A DNA stretch of 10,628 bases from Spirochaetaceae bacterium (GCA_031279895.1 JAITHR010000158.1:1-10628); one strand, 5' to 3'; shown: positions 1 through 6,426, counted from the first letter of the stretch. The notes: a model not told the origin generated them from the sequence alone. Translations and numbers: made by a program.

Positions 1-57
1 AGATTCGTTTTCAACCTGAAAAGATTCGTTTTCAACTTGAAAAGATTCGTTTTCAAC
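1..57 (+). repeat. 21-bp tandem repeat, 2.7 copies, cut by left edge
   Basis: Two full 21-bp units (1-21 and 22-42) and a 15-bp partial unit (43-57) start with AGATTCGTTTTCAAC. The two full units differ at one base (CTG versus TTG at unit positions 16-18), which is synonymous for Leu in plus frame 1. Each unit encodes RFVFNLK. The array probably continues left of the window. Unit length is seven codons and also two helical turns. Confidence 0.9.
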
Positions 58-219
58 ACGCAAACGAATGTCTCCAACGTGGCCATGACTATTTCCAACC
101 CATTCTTGACCAGGAATGACTCATTTCTGACCAGAAACAAATCGTCCCCGTGTAAGGATAGGGCGGTTTTGCGCACGTTTACGTTGGACGGCCTCCCGCA
201 GCCTCCGGCTGTTTCATAA
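1..219 (+). CDS. Possible heptapeptide-repeat small ORF, 5' end outside window
   Basis: Plus frame 1 is open from the window edge to a TAA at 217-219. It reads RFVFNLK twice, then RFVFNTQ, followed by looser heptads and a second 21-bp pair (FLTRNDS, FLTRNKS, 103-144), and ends in QPPAVS. The FLTRN pair differs at four bases that are all synonymous, which suggests the frame was under protein-level selection. The only start codon near the array in the window is TTG at 37, with no clear ribosome site, so any real start lies upstream. No known domain, signal peptide or membrane segment is recognised. The last seven codons come from a hairpin repeat that recurs at 6408-6428. This could be a translated short protein, a decayed one, or simply an open frame through repeats. 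Confidence 0.3.
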   Translation, partial: RFVFNLKRFVFNLKRFVFNTQTNVSNVAMTISNPFLTRNDSFLTRNKSSPCKDRAVLRTFTLDGLPQPPAVS

Positions 220-221
220 CG
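199..221 (-). repeat. Mini-hairpin repeat (minus orientation)
   Basis: CAGCC-TCC-GGCTG at 199-211 forms a 5-bp stem with a three-base loop and is followed by TTTCATAAC. On the minus strand this reads TTATGAAA and then the hairpin, the family consensus. The 21 bases at 199-219 recur identically at 6408-6428. Confidence 0.8.
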
Positions 222-270
222 CACCTCGGATGGCCTTCCGCACCCTTCAGGCGGCTCTCCAGCTACTCTG

Positions 271-328
271 TTCGGGCTTCCGAATACTTCATTCGGCCTC
301 CCCTTTAACACGCGGAGACTCGTCTCCG
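271..328. repeat. Cluster of three inverted repeats
   Basis: TTCGG/CCGAA (271-275 and 280-284) overlaps CCGAAT/ATTCGG (280-285 and 291-296), so the two stems exclude each other. A third, CGGAGAC/GTCTCCG (313-319 and 322-328), follows with a two-base gap. No T-tract follows any of them and no gene is evident, so I treat them as part of the repeat island and not as a terminator or attenuator. Confidence 0.5.
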
Positions 329-383
329 AAGCGGGGAGGCGTGGAAGTAAGCGGACTTAATAACGTTGGGGCGCGGCGCGGGA

Positions 384-408
384 TGCTTATGAAGCCGTCG
401 GAGACGGC
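384..408 (+). repeat. Mini-hairpin repeat (plus orientation)
   Basis: TGCTTATGAA leads into GCCGTC-GGA-GACGGC (394-408), a 6-bp perfect stem with a GGA loop. Same family as the elements at 605, 6070 and 6592. Confidence 0.8.
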
Positions 409-413
409 GCGAG

Positions 414-492
414 AGCGTAGCCGCGCCTGGGCAGCAAGCAGTGAAGTAAATGGACAAGGTGTTGCACTACTTTGAAACAACAGGCGGCCATG
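414..492 (+). repeat. 79-bp direct repeat, copy 1
   Basis: This 79-bp stretch begins AGCGTAGCCGCGCC and ends GCGGCCATG. It recurs at 519-597 with about six mismatches, giving a 105-bp period. Shared internal text includes GGACAAGGTGTTGCACTAC. Open frames over it on the minus strand contain a repeated peptide only because the DNA is repeated. Confidence 0.85.
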
Positions 493-518
493 CTGTGCCA
501 CCGGCGCCGCCGGCGCGA

Positions 519-597
519 AGCGTAGCCGCGCCTTAACAGCAACCAGTGAAGTAAACGGACAAGGTGTTGCACTACTTTGAAACAACACGCGGCCATG
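519..597 (+). repeat. 79-bp direct repeat, copy 2
   Basis: Second copy of the 79-bp element at 414-492. The 26-bp gap between copies contains the GC-rich palindromic text CCGGCGCCGCCGGCGCG (501-517). Copy 2 is followed after six bases by the hairpin at 605-617. Confidence 0.85.
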
Positions 598-617
598 TTT
601 GAAGCCGTCGGAGACGG
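595..617 (+). repeat. Mini-hairpin repeat (plus orientation)
   Basis: CATGTTTGAAG followed by CCGTC-GGA-GACGG (605-617). The leader has TTTGAAG where other copies have TTATGAAA. Confidence 0.75.
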
Positions 618-647
618 TTGCACCGCTAAGAAACAACAGTGCTGAAG

Positions 648-660
648 CAGCCGGAGGCTG
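648..660 (+). repeat. Mini-hairpin repeat, variant stem
   Basis: CAGCC-GGA-GGCTG. The loop matches the CCGTC-stem copies, but both arms have changed together and pairing is kept. Confidence 0.7.
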
Positions 661-670
661 GGAGGCTGCG

Positions 671-699
671 TTGATTAAATCGGGTTCATTCATTATATT
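671..699 (+). promoter_or_regulatory. Candidate sigma70 promoter for the cheW operon
   Basis: TTGATT (671-676), a 17-bp spacer and TATATT (694-699) sit at the right end of the repeat island, in an AT-rich stretch that contrasts with the GC-rich surroundings. TATAAC at 699-704 is an alternative -10. Transcription would start near 706, leaving a leader of about 235 nt before cheW. This is a pattern match only. Confidence 0.45.
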
Positions 700-941
700 A
701 TAACTATGACGTGATTGGTTTGAGCGTCGTCTTATCTACCTGTGCAAGCGCGGGAGCGTAGCGTCTGTTGGAGTAAAATGGAGCATCTGACAGGGGAAAT
801 AAGCCTCGCAAAAGACCCGCGCCCCAGGCCCTCAAAAAGTCTTTTGGCGGGGGCAGCCGGCAGAGTAATCCTGAACCGCACCGAACGGGATTGGGAGCAG
901 ACCCTTCGCTTTGAGCGGGGGAAATTCAAGAGGGAGTGGCT
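700..941 (+). other. Long leader before cheW, no gene assigned
   Basis: About 240 bases separate the candidate promoter from cheW. AAAAGAC (810-816) and GTCTTTT (839-845) could pair around a 22-base loop, but there is no terminator T-tract and no riboswitch class I recognise. A reading frame from ATG 778, with GGAG four bases upstream, runs into cheW in another frame and ends at 1014. I do not accept it as a gene. Confidence 0.35.
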
Positions 942-1409
942 ATGGCAGATCAGCACCAATTGGTTACGTTTCAACTGGGCGAAGAGTTATATGGAATCAA
1001 TATCATGGACGTAAAAGAGATAGTCCGCGTCCAAACCATACGCGGTATTCCAAACGCTCCAAGCTATGTGGAAGGTATCTTTAACCTGCGGAGTGAGATA
1101 ATCCCGATTATTAACCTCCATAAACGGTTCCATCTCAAGAAAATCCTTAATTCCGAGGAAGACGAACTCCTGTCCGGCTTTATTATTCTCGATATTGACG
1201 GCATGAAACTGGGCATCATAATCGACCGGGTGTCCCGCGTGGTGAGTATCGAACAGGAAGACGTCCAACCGCCGCCCCAGATGGTAAGCGGCATAGGATC
1301 CGAGTACATTCAAGGGGTGGTTCGTCAGGAACGGGGGTATCTTATCATTTTGAGTATACGGGACCTCTTTAATCCCAAGGAACTCCAGAAAATTGCCAAT
1401 CTCCGGTAA
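942..1409 (+). CDS. cheW: CheW chemotaxis coupling protein
   Basis: 155-residue CheW-like protein. CheW is a soluble scaffold that links methyl-accepting receptors to the CheA kinase in cytoplasmic chemoreceptor arrays, which in spirochaetes control the periplasmic flagella. Visible family features are an N-terminal strand LVTFQLGEELYGINI with VKEIVR, the IPNAPSYVEGIFNLRSEIIPIINL segment (about residues 38-61, matching the usual GxxNLRGxxxPVxDL), LGIIIDRVSRVV in the second half, and YIQGVVRQERGYLIIL near the end. Length is normal for single-domain CheW. The ATG at 942 is preferred over GTG at 936 because AGGGAG (931-936) lies five bases upstream of it. It is the first gene of a tight plus-strand cluster, with the next start 14 bases after its stop. 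Family confidence is high; which paralogue it represents cannot be told from this window. Confidence 0.93.
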   Translation: MADQHQLVTFQLGEELYGINIMDVKEIVRVQTIRGIPNAPSYVEGIFNLRSEIIPIINLHKRFHLKKILNSEEDELLSGFIILDIDGMKLGIIIDRVSRVVSIEQEDVQPPPQMVSGIGSEYIQGVVRQERGYLIILSIRDLFNPKELQKIANLR

Positions 1410-1423
1410 GGCCGCGGCGTGAC

Positions 1424-2461
1424 ATGAAAATAGCAGTCTATTCTCCGACCATAAGACGGAAGGAGATGGACGCGGTGCTGACCGCGCTGGTGGAAGACAA
1501 GATAGGGCCCGGTGAACAAGAGCGCGTTTTACTCAGGACCGCACGGGATTTCCTGGGATTCGAGCAGTGCGTTGCCCTGAGAAGTCCGGCAATGGCCCTC
1601 GCGCTGGCCCTGAAAACCCTGGGCCTCGCGGCGGGATCCGGCGTACTTCTGTCGGCCCTGTCCCCCCGTTATTACCGCCTTGTTATTGAAGACAGCGGGC
1701 TCTGCCCGCGCTACGTTGATGTCGCGCCGTCCCAGGCGTGTATCACGCGGCGCACTATCGAGGCCGCCCTGTCCGCGTGCCCCAACCCCCCCGGCTGCAT
1801 ACTCATCCACCACACCTTGGGCTACGCGCCGGACACGGAGGCCCTTGCGGAGACGGGGCTGCCGGTTATCGAGGATATTTCCCAAAGTTACGGCACCCTT
1901 GCGGGAGAAAGGATCGCGGGATCCGTCGGCGCCCTTACGATACTGGGTCTTGAGGAACAGGATATGCTCACCGCCGGCGGCGGCGCCCTGCTGTTCGCCC
2001 CGCGGAAGCGGGAGGGCGCGGCGCTCAGAAATCAGGGGAACCTTCCGAAGGAATACGGGCTTCCCGACATGAACGCGGCGCTGGCAATAGTCCAGTTTCG
2101 GGAAAGCGAGAAGAACCTTGCGAAACGAAAGGAAATCGCTCAGGCGTACATTCGGTCCAGCCTGCGTACAAGGCACAAAACGCTCGTCCGGCAGGACGGC
2201 GAGTCCTATAACCACTACGCCTTTCCCCTCATCCTTGCAACCGGAACCGGCGTGAAAGAGGTGAAAGCCTATGCCAGACAAAAGGATATACCGGTGGAAA
2301 ACGCCTTCGGGAACGAGGATACGCTGGTGGAAGCCGCCGGAAAAGCCGCGTGTCCCGAAGCCTACGCCCTTTCCCTCAGAACCGTGCGCTTCCCCCTCTA
2401 TCCCCGTCTTGGCGCTTCCGAAGTCGAGAAGGTGGCAAAACTCATCGGAAGCCTCCCCTAG
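1424..2461 (+). CDS. DegT/DnrJ/EryC1-family protein lacking the PLP lysine
   Basis: 345 residues with the fold-type-I layout of DegT/DnrJ/EryC1 sugar aminotransferases. Visible landmarks are a substrate-loop equivalent at RSPAMALALALKTLG (about 53-67), VIEDISQSYG (148-157; Asp151 and Gln154 match the residues that contact PLP), GSVGA (166-170), TAGGGALLF (183-191) and PDMNAALAIVQF (214-225). Active members carry a lysine four to five residues before the GEGG-like turn, which forms the Schiff base. Here that stretch is LEEQDMLTAGGG, with Gln179 where lysine is expected and no lysine nearby. It is therefore probably not an ordinary aminotransferase; a structural, regulatory or altered catalytic role is possible. 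The N-terminus is short and the ribosome site weak, so coupling to cheW is likely. T. pallidum has a homologue annotated SpsC at this position (recalled). Confidence 0.8.
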   Translation: MKIAVYSPTIRRKEMDAVLTALVEDKIGPGEQERVLLRTARDFLGFEQCVALRSPAMALALALKTLGLAAGSGVLLSALSPRYYRLVIEDSGLCPRYVDVAPSQACITRRTIEAALSACPNPPGCILIHHTLGYAPDTEALAETGLPVIEDISQSYGTLAGERIAGSVGALTILGLEEQDMLTAGGGALLFAPRKREGAALRNQGNLPKEYGLPDMNAALAIVQFRESEKNLAKRKEIAQAYIRSSLRTRHKTLVRQDGESYNHYAFPLILATGTGVKEVKAYARQKDIPVENAFGNEDTLVEAAGKAACPEAYALSLRTVRFPLYPRLGASEVEKVAKLIGSLP

Positions 2462-2490
2462 CCATAGGAATTACGCGAATAAGGATGGTC

Positions 2491-3348
2491 ATGGCCGAAA
2501 TCAAAAGAGCGCTGCTCTTTATTAACCTGCACAAAGCCAACGCCCAGATCCTGGCTGACGAGATACGCAAAGATCTGGGCCGGCGGAACATCGCGGTCTG
2601 CTCCTGCGCCTTTACCGGAAAGCCGGAGTTCGACCCCCGGAACGGCGGATCCTATGATATTTCTTTCAGTCTCGGGGGGGACGGCACGGTGCTGTACGCG
2701 GCGCGTTCCATGGCGCCCTTAGGGGTGCCTATCCTGCCGATAAACCTCGGCACCCTGGGCTTTATCGCCTCGGTGCCGCCTGACGAGTGGGCTCTGGTGT
2801 TTAACCTCTGGACAGAGGGGAAAATCGGGGCGTCGAGAAGGCTCATGCTGGAAATAACGGTGGAACGGGACAGCCGTATCGTGGCGCGCTCCTCATGCCT
2901 GAACGACATGGTCATCTCCGCCACGGGCATAGCCAAAATCATCCGCCTCCATGTGGAGAGCGAGTATATGCGCCTTGGCAAGTATCGGTCCGACGGTCTT
3001 ATCGTGGCCACCCCCACCGGTTCCACGGCCTATTCGGTGTCCGCCGGCGGCCCTATCCTCGACCCCGAAATGGAGGCGCTCATTATCAATCCCATCTGCC
3101 CCTTTACCCTCTCCAACCGCCCGATCGTGATGCCGATGCGGGAGGCCGTGGTGGTGGAGGTGGAGGCGGAACAGCGGAGCGGGGTGCTTTTGACCTTGGA
3201 CGGACAGGTAACGGAACCCCTTGAGCCGGGGGACAGGGTGTATATTAAGCAGGCGGCTTTCAACGCCCGCCTCATTGCCTCCGACCGTGCCGTGTTCTAC
3301 AAGGCTTTGCGTACCAAACTTTCGTGGTCCGGCGGCCCCGATGCTTGA
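2491..3348 (+). CDS. nadK: NAD kinase
   Basis: 285-residue NAD kinase (PpnK/NadK family), which phosphorylates NAD+ to NADP+ in the cytoplasm using ATP or polyphosphate. Diagnostic motifs are LGGDGTVLYAAR with GGDGT at 62-66 (Asp64 equivalent to the catalytic Asp), NLGTLGF (85-91), LND at 137-139 in place of the usual NE, SDGLIVATPTGSTAYSVSAGGP (167-188) and LDGQ (236-239). The frame is open far upstream, but ATG 2491 has AAGGA (2481-2485) at good spacing and gives the normal family start AEIKRALLFINLHK. ATG 2485 is a poorer alternative. The gene starts 29 bases after the DegT-like gene and its last eight bases overlap recN, so all are probably one transcript. Assignment is secure. Confidence 0.95.
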   Translation: MAEIKRALLFINLHKANAQILADEIRKDLGRRNIAVCSCAFTGKPEFDPRNGGSYDISFSLGGDGTVLYAARSMAPLGVPILPINLGTLGFIASVPPDEWALVFNLWTEGKIGASRRLMLEITVERDSRIVARSSCLNDMVISATGIAKIIRLHVESEYMRLGKYRSDGLIVATPTGSTAYSVSAGGPILDPEMEALIINPICPFTLSNRPIVMPMREAVVVEVEAEQRSGVLLTLDGQVTEPLEPGDRVYIKQAAFNARLIASDRAVFYKALRTKLSWSGGPDA

Positions 3349-5035
3349 AGAGCTTTCCCTGCGGAACTACGCCCTGGTAGAGGGCTTTTCCCTGTCGTTT
3401 CACGAGGGCTTTAATATCCTCACCGGAGAGACCGGTGCGGGAAAGTCCGTTATCGTGGGGGCTTTGGGATTTCTCTTAGGGGCAAAGGCGGACGCGCAGG
3501 TGATTAGAACCGGCGCGGACGAGGCGAGCGTGTCGGCGGTGCTTGTTGTAAACGAGCGGAACCGGGAGGCGCGGGAGTGGCTTGCGAAACGCGGCATCGA
3601 TCTGGAAGACCAAAGGCGGCTTATGGTGCGGCGGGGGATACGACGCACCGGGAGAGGGGCGATTTATATGCAGAACGCGCCGGTAACCAGGGCGGACCTG
3701 GCGGAGTTTATGGGGTTCCTCTTTGATATTCACGGCCAGCACCACCACGAGTCCCTGCTCAAAACGGAAACCCACCGGAAGTATCTGGATCATTTCGCCG
3801 GCATTACCGAAGAGGTCTGGGTTTTTAACCGGCTGTTCTGGGATCTTGCGGGAAAAAAGAAACGCCTTGAGGAACTCTCCGCGGCGGAGCGGGATAGGGA
3901 GGCGCGGCTCGGGTTCCTGCGGTACGCCGTGGAAGAAATCGCGGCTTTCGCGCCCAAAAGCGGGGAGACCGAGTCCCTTGAGGCGGAATCCCGTAAACTG
4001 CGGAACTTTCAGAAACTGGCTTCTCAGGCGGAGGCTTCAGCGGCCCTCCTTTTTGAAAAGGAACAATCGGTACTCGGCCTTGCCCGCAAAGCCCGCTCTT
4101 TTCTGGATGCCGCCGCGTCCATTGACCCGAACGCGGCGCCCCTTGCCAAGCGTCTTGAGAGCCTCTATTACGAGGCCGAAGACCTAAGCGGGGAGCTGCG
4201 GGCGTACTGCGACCTGCTTACCCGCGATCCCCGCCGGCTTGAGGATGTGGAGGAGCGGCTTGCCGGTCTCTACCGGCTTAAAAAGAAGTACGGCGCCGAC
4301 GAAGAGGCCGTGGCGGCCTATCGGGAGCGGGCGGAAAAAGAAATCGAGGGGATAGCCGGCGCGGATTCGCTGCGGGAAAAACTCAAAGGGGAAATCGACT
4401 CGCTTGAGGGGGAGCTTTGCCGCGGGGCCGCGGGCCTAAGCGCCGCACGTTTGAAAGCGGCGGCTGACCTGGGGGCGCGGATACGCGGGATTCTCGTGAA
4501 ACTGGGCATGGCCGAGGGGCGGTTCGCCGCGGCGGTTACCGCTGCCGGCGGGGGCGCGGGGAAAAAAGCCTGCGGGCCCTGGGGATCCGACGACGTGGAG
4601 TTTCTTATTTCCGCCAATACGGGAGAACCGTTGAAACCTCTTGCGCGGATTGCCTCGGGCGGGGAGCTTTCGCGGGTCATGCTGGCGATAAAAACCGTGC
4701 TTTCCCAGGCGGATACCCTTGAAACGCTCGTGTTTGACGAGATAGATACGGGCATTGGCGGGGAGGTGGCACTCGCTATTGGTGAATATCTTGCAAAAAT
4801 TGGAAAAATCAAACAGATTTTCTGCGTTACCCATCTTGCCAGCATCGCGGTTCGCGCCGATAATCATTTCAAAGTGGAAAAAAAGCGCGAATCCGGACGG
4901 ACCGTAACGGAAATCGCGGTCGTGCGCGGTGAAGAGCGGCGGCGGGAAATCGCCCGCCTGCTTTCCGGGGACAGCGGGGACGCGGCCCTTGCCCACGCGG
5001 ACGAATTATTGGCAAGGACAGGGAAAATACGGTAA
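3341..5035 (+). CDS. recN: DNA repair protein RecN
   Basis: 564-residue SMC-like ATPase that helps double-strand break repair by holding DNA ends or sisters together for RecA recombination. Walker A is GETGAGKS (29-36). FDIHGQHHHESLL (128-140) is the RecN-specific segment. A long Glu/Arg/Ala-rich region (about 160-360) should form the antiparallel coiled coil. The ABC signature ASGGELSR (438-445), Walker B TLVFDEIDTGIGG (462-474) and VTHLA switch (496-500) follow. Length is typical (about 550). The frame opens at 3221 inside nadK, but MLEELSLRNYALVE from ATG 3341 is the canonical RecN N-terminus. No good ribosome site precedes it, and the 8-bp overlap with nadK suggests translational coupling. 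Confidence 0.95.
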   Translation: MLEELSLRNYALVEGFSLSFHEGFNILTGETGAGKSVIVGALGFLLGAKADAQVIRTGADEASVSAVLVVNERNREAREWLAKRGIDLEDQRRLMVRRGIRRTGRGAIYMQNAPVTRADLAEFMGFLFDIHGQHHHESLLKTETHRKYLDHFAGITEEVWVFNRLFWDLAGKKKRLEELSAAERDREARLGFLRYAVEEIAAFAPKSGETESLEAESRKLRNFQKLASQAEASAALLFEKEQSVLGLARKARSFLDAAASIDPNAAPLAKRLESLYYEAEDLSGELRAYCDLLTRDPRRLEDVEERLAGLYRLKKKYGADEEAVAAYRERAEKEIEGIAGADSLREKLKGEIDSLEGELCRGAAGLSAARLKAAADLGARIRGILVKLGMAEGRFAAAVTAAGGGAGKKACGPWGSDDVEFLISANTGEPLKPLARIASGGELSRVMLAIKTVLSQADTLETLVFDEIDTGIGGEVALAIGEYLAKIGKIKQIFCVTHLASIAVRADNHFKVEKKRESGRTVTEIAVVRGEERRREIARLLSGDSGDAALAHADELLARTGKIR

Positions 5036-5083
5036 CATATTGTTCGTTGGCATTAAAATTAAAGTACAGTAAGGAAGGAAATC

Positions 5084-5899
5084 ATGGCTAAAACCTCTGA
5101 CGGAGAGCGTTCCCAATATGTGGAAAAAATAAAGGTTCATAAAGCGTCCATAGACCGGATTTTGAAATGGGAAAAACAGATACTGCAAGAAATACAGCAG
5201 GAGCCGGAGAGCGCGGTGATAAAGCGCCTTACTCTTGTTGACGGGATGCTCAATCTTACCTCGTATCATATTATTCTCAACACTATCTCCCAGTCCGTTT
5301 TGAAAAAAAACAACGAAGACGCCCTTGGGGAAGCGAGAAAATCCATCAATAAGGCCCTGTCGTACTTTGAGGACCTCGTATCCGGCTATGTGGACGCGCC
5401 TTTTTCCGATTATGACGAGCGGGTTTCCGCCCTTGACGGGGTGAATTCCGCCGAGCGGTACCGGCTGGTTCGGAAACTGGGGCTGACCATACAGCTTTTT
5501 GAAAACTCTTTCCGGGACAACTCGAAATGGAAGTGGACTTTCGTGGAGGCCGAGGGGCGCTTCGCGGCGGTAACAAAGAATATTCTGGACTTAAAGAATA
5601 TAAACGCGAACACCGACCCGCGCTCCATTAACTACGAGCCTACGGTGTACCACCTGCGTCTGGTGAAGAAACTGCTTAACGACGCGGCGGACCGGTATCG
5701 GGAGCGCTACGAGCTGTCCACCAACCATATAAACGATTTTCAGGCCAGCCTTAACTTTATGAACGCCCTGCGCCGCCTCCATATCATCTTAGGGGAGTCC
5801 TACGAGGCGGAAACCATTAAGAAAAAGCTGGATGTCTGGGAAGTCAAACTGCAAAGCGACCTCAACAGAAAACAGGAAGAAAAGAACACCCCCGAATAG
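5084..5899 (+). CDS. Conserved all-helical hypothetical protein
   Basis: 271 residues. I do not recognise a named domain. The sequence is rich in Lys, Glu, Leu and Asn, has no signal peptide or membrane segment, and looks almost wholly alpha-helical. Notable parts are a charged N-terminal helix (EKIKVHKASIDRILKWEKQ), a central segment with aromatic clusters (KWKWTF, about residues 148-153) and a basic/acidic C-terminal tail ending KQEEKNTPE. A strong ribosome site (AAGGAAGGA, 5071-5079) precedes ATG 5084. It follows recN by 48 bases. By position it corresponds to T. pallidum TP0443, a hypothetical protein next to recN (recalled synteny). A hairpin with a T-run follows the stop within 30 bases, so it is probably the last gene of the operon. 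Cytoplasmic location is inferred; function is unknown. Confidence 0.85.
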   Translation: MAKTSDGERSQYVEKIKVHKASIDRILKWEKQILQEIQQEPESAVIKRLTLVDGMLNLTSYHIILNTISQSVLKKNNEDALGEARKSINKALSYFEDLVSGYVDAPFSDYDERVSALDGVNSAERYRLVRKLGLTIQLFENSFRDNSKWKWTFVEAEGRFAAVTKNILDLKNINANTDPRSINYEPTVYHLRLVKKLLNDAADRYRERYELSTNHINDFQASLNFMNALRRLHIILGESYEAETIKKKLDVWEVKLQSDLNRKQEEKNTPE

Positions 5900-5909
5900 C
5901 ACCCCGCCG

Positions 5910-5926
5910 CCGTCTCCGACGGTTTT
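5910..5926 (+). terminator. Candidate operon terminator made from a mini-hairpin repeat
   Basis: CCGTC-TCC-GACGG followed by TTTT, beginning eleven bases after the stop of the hypothetical gene. The stem is only five G/C-rich pairs and the T-run only four, so this is a weak intrinsic terminator at best. It is an inverted copy of the hairpin family and may serve the operon incidentally. Confidence 0.4.
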
Positions 5927-5940
5927 AAACGGCTTCCTGT

Positions 5941-5988
5941 GCCGCGGCTGTAAGTACGCAAAGACCGCTTACAGGCGCATATCAGGAC
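5941..5988 (+). repeat. Partial copy of right-island module
   Basis: GCCGCGGCTGTAAGTACGC and the following AAAGACCGCTT match the middle of the modules at 5991 and 6514. After that the sequence diverges (ACAGGCGCATATCAGGACAC). Confidence 0.7.
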
Positions 5989-5990
5989 AC

Positions 5991-6093
5991 CGCCGGCGGC
6001 GGAGGCACAAAAGCTTCCCGCGAAGCGGCTAGTAAGTACGCAAAGACCGCTTTGCCGCGCTTCGCATGACGCTTATGAAACCGTCGGAGACGG
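5991..6093 (+). repeat. Right-island module, copy a
   Basis: The first 40 bases (5991-6030, from CGCCGGCGGCGGAGGC to GCGAAGCGGCT) are identical to 6514-6553. They include the inverted repeat GCTTC/GAAGC (6013-6017 and 6022-6026). Shared text continues through GTAAGTACGC, AAGACCGCTTTG and ACGCTTATGAAA to a terminal hairpin CCGTC-GGA-GACGG (6081-6093). Confidence 0.85.
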
Positions 6094-6191
6094 CTTATGT
6101 GCCTACCGCGGCTCGCAGCCTGGTTATTACTTATTACCGCGTAACGACTTATCAGTAGCAAGAGACGGTTCTGCCCCGCTCGGGCCAGCTT
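6094..6191. other. Unassigned spacer before the palindrome array
   Basis: No gene, promoter or clear repeat is seen here. It contains short AT-rich text (GTTATTACTTATTACC). A TAG at 6156-6158 closes the plus frame that otherwise runs through the array. Confidence 0.4.
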
Positions 6192-6426
6192 AAAAGGTAT
6201 ACCTTTTACGACATCCGGTATACCTTTTACGACAAAAGGTATACCTTTTGGAGCATCCGGTATACCTTTTACGACAAAAGGTATACCTTTTACGACATCC
6301 GGTATACCTTTTATGACAAAAGGTATACCTTTTGGGACATCCGGTATACCTTTTACGGCAAAAGGTATACCTTTTACGACAAAAGGTATACCTTTTACGG
6401 CATCCGGCAGCCTCCGGCTGTTTCAT
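6190..6426 (-). CDS. Possible 78-residue Cys/Lys/Arg repeat protein antisense in the array
   Basis: The minus frame from ATG 6424-6426 reads MKQPEAAGC and then repeats KRYTFCR or KRYTGCR, with R replaced by P, H or S in single units, ending KRYTF. It has one Cys per seven residues and is strongly basic. The start codon and first codons come from the hairpin repeat, and no Shine-Dalgarno sequence precedes it. Because the unit core is palindromic, both strands spell KRYTF, so an open frame here is weak evidence for a gene. It could be a small nucleic-acid-binding or metal-binding peptide if expressed, but I have no family match. Confidence 0.2.
   Translation of the reverse strand: MKQPEAAGCRKRYTFCRKRYTFCRKRYTGCPKRYTFCHKRYTGCRKRYTFCRKRYTGCSKRYTFCRKRYTGCRKRYTF
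6192..6401. repeat. Ten-unit phased palindromic array, 21-bp period
   Basis: Ten consecutive 21-bp units carry an invariant GGTATACC core. Type A units contain the perfect 16-bp palindrome AAAAGGTATACCTTTT; type B units replace the left arm by ATCC. The order is A B A B A B A B A A, so there is also a 42-bp super-period, and a B-like stub (ATCCGG) follows at 6402. Unit starts are 6192, 6213, 6234, 6255, 6276, 6297, 6318, 6339, 6360 and 6381. The last five bases of each unit vary (ACGAC, GGAGC, ATGAC, GGGAC, ACGGC). Palindrome centres fall on the same helical face every two turns. It is not CRISPR: there are no unique spacers. Confidence 0.95.

Noticed and set aside
313..328. Intrinsic terminator at CGGAGAC/GTCTCCG
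   Set aside because: The two-base gap makes an awkward loop, there is no T-run, and no gene ends upstream.
230..475. Plus-strand 81-residue frame in the left island
   Set aside because: It runs through hairpins and the 79-bp repeat, with no ribosome site and no recognisable domain.
289..693. Minus-strand 134-residue frame with an internally repeated peptide
   Set aside because: The internal peptide repeat is just the 79-bp DNA repeat read twice. There is no ribosome site, no family resemblance, and the composition follows the repeats.
778..1014. Small plus-strand gene before cheW
   Set aside because: GGAG is only four bases from the ATG, the frame overlaps the conserved cheW start by 73 bases, and the peptide looks like shadow coding.
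2350..2490. N-terminal extension of NAD kinase
   Set aside because: The extension overlaps the DegT-like gene, is Pro/Arg-rich shadow sequence, and a proper ribosome site sits before ATG 2491.
6192..6401. CRISPR array
   Set aside because: Units are contiguous 21-bp repeats with no unique 25-40 bp spacers, and no cas genes are nearby.
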